A stretch of DNA of 10,556 nt, taken from Anaeromyxobacteraceae bacterium (GTDB lineage Bacteria > Myxococcota > Myxococcia > Myxococcales > Anaeromyxobacteraceae). The translations under genes were made by a program, and so were the position numbers. The DNA lies in assembly GCA_027349605.1 (NCBI GenBank), contig DAIEMM010000064.1:1-10556 (forward strand), written 5' to 3'. Shown one piece after another: positions 1 to 5,858 of the stretch. Below the pieces are notes generated by a model. The model was not told the DNA's origin and ran no database searches. It saw only the letters and a list, made by a program, of their open reading frames with translations. Each line of letters opens with the position of its first letter. Positions within the stretch are counted from its first letter, which is position 1.

Positions 1-709
1 CCACGTCCTGGTCGATGATGGGACCGCCGTCCAGCTCGGCGGTGACGTAGTGGGCGGTGGCGCCCACGATCTTCACGCCGCGCTCGTAGGCCTGCCGGTA
101 CGGGTCGGCACCGGCGAACGCCGGGAGGAAGGAGTGGTGGATGTTGATGATCCGGCCGGCGAACCGGTCGACGAACCCGGGCGAGAGCACCTGCATGTAG
201 CGGGCGAGCACGAGGAGGTCGGCCTTCCCCTCCAGGGACTGGAGCATGCGCGCCTCGGCCTCCGCCCGGGTGCCCCGGTCGTTCGGGACGTGGAGGAAGG
301 GAACCTGGAAGGACTCCACCGCGGAGCGCAGGTCGGGGTGGTTGGAGACCACGACGGGGATCTCGGCCCGCAGGTCTCCGCGCCGCCAGTTCCAGAGGAG
401 GTCCAGGAGGGCGTGGTCGTGGCGGGAGACGAGCACCGCCACCCTGCGCCGGTCGGCGTGGCTGGCGATGCGCCATTCCATGGCCATGGGCCGCCCCACT
501 TCGTCCCCGAAGAGCTCCCCGAGGACGGATAGCGGCACGTCGAGCCCCTCGGTCTGGAACTCGAGCCGCATGAAGTAGGTGCCCGGAGACTCCTCGGTGG
601 AGTGCTGGTCGAGGTCCACCACGTTGGCGCCGTGACGGAAGAGGAAGGTGGAGACCGCGGCCACGATCCCCGGGCGGTCGGCGCAGCGGATGAGGAGGAT
701 GGCGTGCAT
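1..709 (-). CDS. purU: Formyltetrahydrofolate deformylase PurU (3' end cut by window edge)
   Basis: PurU hydrolyses 10-formyltetrahydrofolate to formate and tetrahydrofolate in the cytoplasm, supplying formate for purine synthesis and balancing one-carbon pools. I translated the minus strand from the ATG at 709-707: 236 codons are open to the window edge, whereas family members have about 285 residues, so roughly the last 50 are missing. The N-terminus (MHAILLIRCADRPGIVAAVS, then FLFRHGANVVDLDQHS) is an ACT-type domain. It is followed by a formyltransferase-fold domain containing the signature INIHHSFLPAF and, near the break, GATAHYVTAELDGGPIIDQD. The Asn and His of the first motif and the Asp of the second are the catalytic positions of this fold. 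The ribosome site before this ATG is weak (AGCAGG). The gene is divergent from the sensor kinase gene and has no evident link to the electron-transfer genes. Confidence 0.95.
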   Translation of the reverse strand, partial: MHAILLIRCADRPGIVAAVSTFLFRHGANVVDLDQHSTEESPGTYFMRLEFQTEGLDVPLSVLGELFGDEVGRPMAMEWRIASHADRRRVAVLVSRHDHALLDLLWNWRRGDLRAEIPVVVSNHPDLRSAVESFQVPFLHVPNDRGTRAEAEARMLQSLEGKADLLVLARYMQVLSPGFVDRFAGRIINIHHSFLPAFAGADPYRQAYERGVKIVGATAHYVTAELDGGPIIDQDV

Positions 710-838
710 GGACCTGCTGTGTACCCCGGGGCGTACCCTTCGGGGAATCCGCTCTCCCGGGTCGGGTTGATACGCGACAATGGACGTTTATGCGCGGCGG
801 AGTAGGGTGACTCGAGGTTTCTGTCGGGGAGGGTCGCA
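710..838. other. Divergent intergenic region between purU and the kinase gene
   Basis: This 129-bp gap must hold the purU promoter and the promoter of the regulatory cassette. It contains a near-palindrome at 721-736 (GTACCCC, GGGG, one extra C, GTAC) close to the purU start and a somewhat AT-richer patch at 767-792 (TTGATA, then TTTATG). I could not assign a convincing sigma-70 or sigma-54 promoter: the best TTGATA/-10 pair has a poor -10 hexamer, and no GG-N10-GC element has good flanking bases. Confidence 0.4.
826..833 (+). promoter_or_regulatory. Ribosome binding site fixing the GTG start of the kinase
   Basis: GGGGAGGG lies 5 nt upstream of the GTG at 839. This supports a non-ATG start for the kinase gene. 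Confidence 0.7.
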
Positions 839-2530
839 GTGCGGGACGGGGCGGAGAGCGAGTCGGGAACGGGCGGGGCGCCGGGCGGTCCGGAGGCGCA
901 AGCGCCCGCCGGGTCGTCGCGCCCGAGGCCCGATCGCTCCGCGCTCGACTCCATCCCCTGGCGCGAGAGGCTCTCCACGCAGCTGCTCGGCGTCGCGGCG
1001 GCCCTCGTCCTGGCCGCGGTGGCGGCCTTCGCCGTGGTCGAGATGGCCATCGCCCGGCAGCGCCTCGCCGGGGTGACCGACTCCACCACGCTCCTCAGCG
1101 AGACCATCTCGGCGTCGATCCGCCACTCCATGATGAAGGACGAGCGGGCCGAGGCATACGCCATCATCGACAACATCGGCCGCCAGGGGCAGATCGACCA
1201 CGTCCGGCTCTTCAACAAGGAAGGGCGCATCACCTTCTCCACCGTGCCCGGGGAGCGGGGCAAGCTGGTGGACAAGCGCGCCGAGGGCTGCAGATCGTGC
1301 CACGAGGAGAACGAGAGCCTGACGGTGCCGGTCGACGCGCTCCGGGCCCGGATCTACGAGGGGCGGCACGGCCGCGTGCTCTCGATGGTCACCCCCTTCC
1401 GTTCCGGCCCCGACTGCACGACCAGCGCCTGCCACGCCCACCCTCGCGAGCGCTCGGTCGTCGGAGTGCTCGACGTCGGCGTGTCGCTCGAGCCGCTGGA
1501 TCGCGACCTGGTGGCCTTCCGGCGCGTCAGCCTGCTCGTCACCGCCCTGCTCGCCCTGCTGCTCGGCGCGGTGTTCTGGTACGTGGCCAAGCACCGGGTG
1601 GTCCGTCCGGTGGAGGCGCTGGTCCAGGCCACGCGGCGGGTGGCCCACGACGAGCTCGAGACCGAGATCCACATCGACGCCCGGGGCGAGCTGGGACTCC
1701 TGGCCGCCTCGTTCAACGAGATGATCCGAGCGCTGCGCCAGGTGGAGGGCGAGCTGCAGGCGCTCAACGGGCGGCTCGAGGCCAAGGTCGAGGAGCGCAC
1801 CGGCGAGCTGCGGGCCGCCCAGGCCACGCTGGTCCGGACCGAGAAGCTCTCCTCCCTGGGAAAGCTCTCCGCCTCCATCGCCCACGAGATCAACAACCCG
1901 CTGGCCGGCATCCTCACCTTCGCGAAGCTCATGATCCGCACCATCGAGCACGGGCCGGTCGGGGAGGCGGAGCGGCGGACGCTGGTGAGGCAGCTCGCCC
2001 TCGTCCAGCGGGAGACCGAGCGCTGCACGGCCATCGTCCGAAACCTGCTCGACTTCGCCCGCGAGCGGCCGCTCCAGCTGAAGGACGTGGACGTGAACCA
2101 CGTCGTGGAGGAGGTCTTCTCGCTGGTGTCGAACCAGACGGCCATGCTGGGCGTGGAGTCCTCGAAGGACCTGGCCCCGGTCCCCAAGGTGGAGGCCGAC
2201 TTCGGCCAGCTCCGCCAGGCCTTCCTCAACATCGTCATCAACGCCGTCGAGGCCATGGGGAAGGGGGGACACCTCCGGGTCTCGACCCGCCCGCTTCCCG
2301 AGCAGGGGGCGATGGAGGTGGTGTTCCAGGACGACGGCCCGGGAATCTCCCCGGAGCTGATGCAGCAGATCTTCGACCCGTTCTTCACCACCAAGGAGAA
2401 GGGCACCGGCCTGGGGCTCTCGGTGGTCTACGGCATCGTGGAGCGGCACAAGGGGCGCGTGTCCGTCGAGAGCGAGCCGGGCAAGGGAACCCGCTTCACC
2501 ATCTGGCTCCCCGCGGCGCGCGGGTCGTGA
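839..2530 (+). CDS. Membrane sensor histidine kinase with c-type haem motifs in its sensor domain
   Basis: The product has 563 residues and starts at GTG with a good ribosome site. Order of parts: a Gly/Pro/Ala-rich cytoplasmic tail (1-45), membrane helix 1 (about 46-68), an extracytoplasmic sensor domain (69-228), membrane helix 2 (229-250), HAMP (about 251-303), a coiled-coil linker (304-335), HisKA with phospho-acceptor His349 in SIAHEINNPLAG, and a HATPase domain. The HATPase shows an N box (NIVINAVEAM, 464-473), DDGPGIS (498-504), FDPFFTTKE (512-520) and GTGLGLS (522-528). The sensor domain carries CRSCH (Cys151, Cys154, His155) and CTTSACH (Cys193, Cys198, His199), which fit covalent haem c attachment by a CXXCH and a CX4CH site. 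All catalytic boxes are intact. The kinase core resembles NtrB/AtoS-type kinases that partner sigma-54 activators, and such a regulator is encoded two genes downstream. Sensing of redox state or a small ligand through haem is inferred. Confidence 0.93.
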   Translation: MRDGAESESGTGGAPGGPEAQAPAGSSRPRPDRSALDSIPWRERLSTQLLGVAAALVLAAVAAFAVVEMAIARQRLAGVTDSTTLLSETISASIRHSMMKDERAEAYAIIDNIGRQGQIDHVRLFNKEGRITFSTVPGERGKLVDKRAEGCRSCHEENESLTVPVDALRARIYEGRHGRVLSMVTPFRSGPDCTTSACHAHPRERSVVGVLDVGVSLEPLDRDLVAFRRVSLLVTALLALLLGAVFWYVAKHRVVRPVEALVQATRRVAHDELETEIHIDARGELGLLAASFNEMIRALRQVEGELQALNGRLEAKVEERTGELRAAQATLVRTEKLSSLGKLSASIAHEINNPLAGILTFAKLMIRTIEHGPVGEAERRTLVRQLALVQRETERCTAIVRNLLDFARERPLQLKDVDVNHVVEEVFSLVSNQTAMLGVESSKDLAPVPKVEADFGQLRQAFLNIVINAVEAMGKGGHLRVSTRPLPEQGAMEVVFQDDGPGISPELMQQIFDPFFTTKEKGTGLGLSVVYGIVERHKGRVSVESEPGKGTRFTIWLPAARGS

Positions 2531-2531
2531 C

Positions 2532-3065
2532 GTGGAGGCCATACACCTGTGGTGGATCGGTGAGAAGGATCCAGGACCCCGGACGCTCGAGTACGTGCGG
2601 CTCCACCTGGGGCGCGCACTGGGCGCGCCCGTGCGCATCTGGGAGGATCCCGCGCGCCCGACCGACGCCTACGACCCGCGGCGAAAGCAGTGGTCGACGT
2701 CGAGGATCCTGGCTTGGATGGGGACCGCCGGCCCCCCCGGGATGGTCCTGGCCGTGACCGATCAGGACCTCTTCATCCCCATCCTGACCTTCGTCTTCGG
2801 GGAGGCGCAGCTCGGCGGCCGCGTGGCGGTGGTCTCCACCGCGCGGCTGGGTGAGCCCGGGCTCCCCGATCCCCGGGTGGCGCTGGAGCGGCTGGCCAAG
2901 GAGAGCGTCCACGAGCTCGGACACTGCTTCGGGCTGGTCCACTGCGACAGCCCGGGTTGCGTGATGGCGCGCTCGCCCAGCGCGCGGGACGTGGATCGGA
3001 AGCGCGGGGATTTCTGCTCGAAGTGCCGAGATCGCGTGACGCGGTCCGGGGGAGGCGCGACATGA
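2532..3065 (+). CDS. Archaemetzincin-type zinc metalloprotease (peptidase family M54-like)
   Basis: This 177-residue protein has no signal peptide and is therefore probably a cytoplasmic metalloprotease. It has the full archaemetzincin signature: HELGHCFGLVH (His127, Glu128, His131, Gly134, His137) provides three zinc-ligand histidines and the catalytic glutamate. It continues with Cys138, Cys143, Met145 (the Met-turn) and Cys162/Cys165, a four-cysteine set that binds a second, structural zinc in this family. The spacing before the last CXXC is 16 residues here; as I recall the family pattern, 17 is usual. The GTG start lies 1 nt after the kinase stop and the end overlaps the response regulator start (ATGA), so the gene is almost certainly co-translated with the two-component pair. 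Substrates of bacterial archaemetzincins are not known to me. A role in processing a signalling or cytochrome component is speculation. Confidence 0.88.
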   Translation: MEAIHLWWIGEKDPGPRTLEYVRLHLGRALGAPVRIWEDPARPTDAYDPRRKQWSTSRILAWMGTAGPPGMVLAVTDQDLFIPILTFVFGEAQLGGRVAVVSTARLGEPGLPDPRVALERLAKESVHELGHCFGLVHCDSPGCVMARSPSARDVDRKRGDFCSKCRDRVTRSGGGAT

Positions 3066-4447
3066 CCGGAGAGAACACCCGCGTGCTGGTGGTCGACGAC
3101 GAGGAGATCGTCCGGGAGTCGCTGGGCGGCTGGCTCCAGGAGGACGGGTTCCAGGTGTCCTCGGCCCCCGAGGGGCGCACCGCCGTGGAGATGATGAAGC
3201 GCGACCGGTGGAACGTCATGCTCGTCGACCTCAAGATGCCCGGGATGGACGGGCTCCAGGTGCTCGAGGAGGCGCGCAAGCTCCAGCCCGAGGCGGCCAT
3301 CATCATGATGACGGCCTACGCCACGGTCGACACCGCCGTCACCGCCATGAAGCTCGGCGCCTTCGACTACCTGGTGAAGCCCTTCGACCCGGAGGAGCTC
3401 TCGCTCCTCATGCAGAAGGTGGTGGCCCAGCAGAGCCTGGTCCGGGAGAACGCGGTCCTGCGCAAGGCGCTCAAGAAGGAGCACCGGTTCCGGGACCTGG
3501 TCTCGAAGAGCGCCGCCATGCAGCGGGTCTTCGAGCTGGCGCAGGTGGCGGCCCGGTCCAACTCCACCATCCTCGTCCTCGGGGAGAGCGGAAGCGGCAA
3601 GGAGGTCCTGGCCCGCACCATCCACGAGGAGAGCCCGCGCGCCGGAGGGCCCTTCGTGGCCATGAGCTGCGCGGCCCTCACCGAGACGCTGCTCGAGAGC
3701 GAGCTCTTCGGGCACGAGAAGGGCTCCTTCACCGGGGCCAACGCGCGGCGGAAGGGGAAGTTCGAGGCGGCCGCCGGCGGCACGCTCTTCCTCGACGAGA
3801 TCGGCGACATCTCGCCCAAGCTCCAGCTCGACCTCCTGCGGGTCCTCGAGGAGCGGAAGTTCCAGCGGGTGGGGGGAAACGAGCCCATCGACGTGGACGT
3901 CCGGATCATCGCCGCCACCAACAAGGACCTCAAGAAGGCGGTCACCGACGGGTCGTTCCGGGAGGACCTCTTCTACCGCCTGAACGTGATCCCGGTGACC
4001 CTGCCCCCGCTGCGGGACCGCAAGGAGGACATCCCGCTCCTGGTCGAGCACTTCCTCGACCGGCTGGAGGCGGAGATGAAGAAGCGGGTGAAGGTCTCCC
4101 CCGAGGCCATGGGTGCGCTGCTGGCCCACGACTGGCCCGGCAACGTCCGCGAGCTCCGCAACGTCCTCGAGCGGGGCGCGGTCGTCGCCCAGGGAGACGT
4201 CATCAAGCCCTCCGACCTGGGACTGGCGCCCGCACCCGCCCGGGCTCCGGGGACCAACGCCCCCGGCGAGCCGGTTTCCCTCGAGGAGGTCGAGAAGCGC
4301 CACATCTCCGAGGTCCTCGGCCACACCGGGGGCAACGTGAGCCAGGCGGCCCGGCTGCTGGGGATCGACCGGGTCACCCTCTACAGCAAGATCCGGAAGT
4401 TCCAGCTCCGCCGGGACGGCGAGGAGTCCGACCCTTCCGGGAATTGA
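3062..4447 (+). CDS. NtrC-family sigma-54-dependent response regulator
   Basis: The product has 461 residues. The ATG at 3062 was chosen because it overlaps the protease stop, has GGAGG 6 nt upstream, and puts the receiver domain at the very N-terminus. The receiver domain (about 6-118) has the acidic pair Asp12/Asp13, phospho-acceptor Asp56 (MLVDLKMPGMDG), Thr84 and Lys106. The AAA+ domain (about 145-375) has Walker A GESGSGKE (174-181), the sigma-54 contact loop GSFTGA (221-226, a serine variant of GAFTGA that keeps the key threonine), Walker B TLFLDEIGD (241-249) and FREDLFYRL (299-307) with the arginine-finger region. After a Pro/Ala linker (388-404) comes a Fis-type helix-turn-helix (about 408-450). 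It should bind enhancer-like sites and drive sigma-54 promoters when phosphorylated by the kinase encoded upstream. Its targets are inferred to include the cytochrome genes downstream. Confidence 0.95.
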   Translation: MTGENTRVLVVDDEEIVRESLGGWLQEDGFQVSSAPEGRTAVEMMKRDRWNVMLVDLKMPGMDGLQVLEEARKLQPEAAIIMMTAYATVDTAVTAMKLGAFDYLVKPFDPEELSLLMQKVVAQQSLVRENAVLRKALKKEHRFRDLVSKSAAMQRVFELAQVAARSNSTILVLGESGSGKEVLARTIHEESPRAGGPFVAMSCAALTETLLESELFGHEKGSFTGANARRKGKFEAAAGGTLFLDEIGDISPKLQLDLLRVLEERKFQRVGGNEPIDVDVRIIAATNKDLKKAVTDGSFREDLFYRLNVIPVTLPPLRDRKEDIPLLVEHFLDRLEAEMKKRVKVSPEAMGALLAHDWPGNVRELRNVLERGAVVAQGDVIKPSDLGLAPAPARAPGTNAPGEPVSLEEVEKRHISEVLGHTGGNVSQAARLLGIDRVTLYSKIRKFQLRRDGEESDPSGN

Positions 4448-4466
4448 GGGGATCCCGGCCGGGTGC

Positions 4467-4496
4467 CGAGAATCTTGACGGGTGGTGACATTCTCG
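4467..4496. promoter_or_regulatory. Wide inverted repeat, candidate operator or enhancer site
   Basis: CGAGAAT (4467-4473) and ATTCTCG (4490-4496) are perfect 7-bp inverted arms separated by 16 nt. A TTGACG hexamer (4475-4480) sits between them. The spacing is long for an RNA hairpin but would suit a dimeric DNA-binding protein such as the Fis-type regulator encoded just upstream. The binding protein is unknown. Confidence 0.35.
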
Positions 4497-4573
4497 ACGA
4501 CCCGCCGCCCCCGGCCCGAACCCGCGAATTTCCGGGACGTTGCGTTCCTCCGGCCCTCCAGGGCCCGTTGAGA

Positions 4574-4589
4574 AACACATCGTCGTGTT
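4574..4589. promoter_or_regulatory. Short inverted repeat, possible regulator site
   Basis: AACAC (4574-4578) and GTGTT (4585-4589) are inverted arms with a 6-nt spacer. The flanking G and C would extend the symmetry with one mismatch on each side. It lies 116 nt upstream of the next start codon, a position suitable for an activator site. The short arms could occur by chance. Confidence 0.2.
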
Positions 4590-4641
4590 CCCTGCGCCCT
4601 TTCGAGGCCCGTCCGGGACGCGGCCGTAACGGTCCGTGAAT

Positions 4642-4658
4642 CCGGCGCTTTTCGCCGG
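4642..4658 (+). promoter_or_regulatory. Stem-loop in the leader of the redox cassette
   Basis: CCGGCG and CGCCGG form a perfect 6-bp stem around the loop CTTTT, about 46 nt upstream of the GTG at 4705. It probably lies in the 5' untranslated leader. No T-run follows, so it is not a typical terminator; a role in RNA stability is possible. Confidence 0.35.
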
Positions 4659-4692
4659 TCGTCGCGGCGGGCGCACTCTGGCCCACCCCTTG

Positions 4693-4699
4693 AAGGAGG
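4693..4699 (+). promoter_or_regulatory. Strong ribosome binding site selecting the GTG at 4705
   Basis: AAGGAGG is a full-strength Shine-Dalgarno sequence 5 nt before the GTG at 4705. The alternative in-frame ATG at 4723 would have a spacer of 23 nt from it, with only a second GGAGG (4707-4711) at an 11-nt spacing. Confidence 0.75.
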
Positions 4700-4704
4700 G
4701 GAGG

Positions 4705-4947
4705 GTGGAGGACGCAAACGTCATGACCTGCCCGTACCTCACCGAAGTGACGATGGTGTTCTGCCAGGCCTCACCCCAGAAGAAGCTCATCCCCAGCGAC
4801 CGGATCAGCACGGCCTCGACCTGCGAGGGGGACGGCTTCAGCGCATGCGCCCTCTACCGGGAGGCGCTGGCACGCGCCCTCCATACCATCGAGGAGCTCG
4901 AGACCGAGCTCAAGGACGTTCACGAGAAGAAAGGAGCGCAGTCATGA
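4705..4947 (+). CDS. Small four-cysteine protein of unknown function
   Basis: This is an 80-residue protein if it starts at the GTG with the perfect ribosome site, or 74 residues from the ATG at 4723. I do not recognise a named family. It has no signal peptide and no membrane helix. Four cysteines are arranged as Cys9-x10-Cys20-x19-Cys40-x7-Cys48 (motifs TCPYLTEV, VFCQA, TCEGDGFSAC), which could bind an iron-sulfur cluster or zinc. Residues from about 50 on form a charged amphipathic helix (REALARALHTIEELETELKD) suited to a coiled coil. Its stop overlaps the ATG of the iron-sulfur protein gene (ATGA), and it leads the cassette. This suggests a cytoplasmic accessory, maturation or regulatory role for the complex, but nothing in the sequence proves that. 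Confidence 0.8.
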   Translation: MEDANVMTCPYLTEVTMVFCQASPQKKLIPSDRISTASTCEGDGFSACALYREALARALHTIEELETELKDVHEKKGAQS

Positions 4948-5858
4948 GTGCAGACAGGGGTCCCGCCGGCTTGGGCAGGCGAACCTTCCTGAAGGTCGCC
5001 GGCGCCTCGGGCGCGGCGGCGCTCGTCTCCCTTCCGGCTCCATCCCGGGCGGCGGGCAGCCTTCCCGTCGCCGGCGAGGACGAGAGCTCGGTCCTGGTGG
5101 ACACCACCCTGTGCGTCGGCTGCCGCGGCTGCGAGGCCGCCTGCGCAGAGGCCAACAAGCTGCCCGACCCGCCGGTGGACGACACGGCCTTCGCGGCCGT
5201 GCGCACCACGAGCCCGGACGCCTTCACCGTCGTCAACCGCACCCAGAAGGGCGACGGGTCCCCCCGGTTCGTGAAGCGCCAGTGCATGCACTGCGTGGAG
5301 CCGGCCTGCGCGTCGGCCTGCCCGGTCCGGGCGCTCGACAAGCAGGCCACCGGCCCGGTGGCCTACGACGGCAGCAAGTGCATGGGCTGCCGCTACTGCA
5401 TGGTGGCCTGCCCGTTCGGCGTGCCCAAGTACGAGTACGCCAAGGCCATCCCGGTGGTCCGCAAGTGCACCTTCTGTGCGGGACGCCAGGCCGAGGGGAA
5501 GCTGCCGGCCTGCGTGAGCGTGTGCCCGAGCGGCGCGCTGACCTACGGGAAGCGCGGCCGGCTGGTCGAGGAGGCCCGGCGACGCGTCTACGGGAACCCC
5601 GACAAGTACACCCCGCACATCTACGGCGAGCACGAGGCCGGCGGGACCAACTGGATGTACATCACCGACGTCACGTTCGAGAAGCTGGGATTCGAGGTCG
5701 CCGTCAACGACAACTCCTACCCCAAGCTGGTCAGGGGGGCGCTGGGGGTGCCGCCGGTGGTCATGACGCTGTGGCCGCCGCTCCTGATGGGGCTCTGGGC
5801 CTTCTCCCACCGGGACGGCAAGGGCAAGGGCAACGACAAGGGAGGACACCATGGCTGA
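4944..5858 (+). CDS. Tat-exported four-cluster [4Fe-4S] ferredoxin-like subunit (HybA/NrfC type)
   Basis: The product has 304 residues; ATG with AAGGAG 7 nt upstream. A twin-arginine signal (GRRTFLK, Arg12-Arg13, then a hydrophobic Ala-rich stretch to about residue 37) sends it across the membrane already folded. Sixteen cysteines make four cluster sites: Cys57/60/63/67, Cys114/117/122/126, Cys146/149/152/156 and Cys175/178/190/194. A C-terminal hydrophobic helix (about 270-288, TLWPPLLMGLWAF) followed by a Lys/Gly/His tail anchors it, as in HybA. Proteins of this type relay electrons between a NrfD/HybB-type quinone-binding membrane partner and a periplasmic redox protein. Both candidate partners follow immediately: the HybB-like gene overlaps its end by 8 bp and a triheme cytochrome comes next. 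There is no catalytic hydrogenase or molybdopterin subunit in the window. The exact complex is unassigned. Confidence 0.93.
   Translation: MSADRGPAGLGRRTFLKVAGASGAAALVSLPAPSRAAGSLPVAGEDESSVLVDTTLCVGCRGCEAACAEANKLPDPPVDDTAFAAVRTTSPDAFTVVNRTQKGDGSPRFVKRQCMHCVEPACASACPVRALDKQATGPVAYDGSKCMGCRYCMVACPFGVPKYEYAKAIPVVRKCTFCAGRQAEGKLPACVSVCPSGALTYGKRGRLVEEARRRVYGNPDKYTPHIYGEHEAGGTNWMYITDVTFEKLGFEVAVNDNSYPKLVRGALGVPPVVMTLWPPLLMGLWAFSHRDGKGKGNDKGGHHG

Larger units (their letters stand above)
4448..4704. other. Intergenic region rich in inverted repeats before the first redox cassette
   Basis: This 257-bp stretch has no supported gene. In order it holds a 10-bp palindrome CCCGGCCGGG (4454-4463) just after the regulator stop, a wide inverted repeat (4467-4496), a small GC hairpin GGCCC/GGGCC around 4552-4565, an AACAC/GTGTT inverted repeat (4574-4589), a hairpin with a CTTTT loop (4642-4658) and the ribosome site of the next gene. 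I found no hairpin followed by a T-run that would serve as an intrinsic terminator after the regulator. A search for GG-N10-GC elements gave no good sigma-54 promoter. Confidence 0.5.

Noticed and set aside
767..794. Sigma-70-like promoter TTGATA with a 16-bp spacer to TATGCG before the kinase
   Set aside because: The -10 hexamer matches consensus at only three positions; not strong enough to annotate.
788..2638. Long open frame antisense to the kinase gene (616 codons)
   Set aside because: High-GC shadow: the translation is low-complexity, rich in Arg/Gly/Leu/His/Glu with no domain, while the plus strand encodes an intact kinase with every motif.
1297..2757. Overlapping plus-strand frame inside the kinase gene (486 codons)
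   Set aside because: Arg/Pro/Gly/Ala-rich alternate-frame translation without domains.
2957..3061. Upstream GTG start for the response regulator
   Set aside because: It would add 35 Arg-rich residues before the receiver domain and lie deep inside the protease gene; the ATG at 3062 has a proper ribosome site and ATGA overlap.
4454..4463. CCCGGCCGGG palindrome as a terminator for the regulatory cassette
   Set aside because: It has no loop and no following T-run; in such GC-rich DNA short palindromes are expected by chance.
4679..4694. Sigma-54-like TGGCCCA-CCCC-TTGAA
   Set aside because: It lacks the GC of the -12 element and overlaps the ribosome site, so a transcript from it would have essentially no leader.
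4636..4704. Upstream start for the small Cys-rich protein
   Set aside because: The extension would run through the leader hairpin and ribosome site; AAGGAGG 5 nt before the GTG at 4705 marks the start.
2762..4717. Long antisense frame across the protease and response regulator (651 codons)
   Set aside because: Same shadow effect; no recognisable domain, and it runs through two clearly real genes and the following gap.
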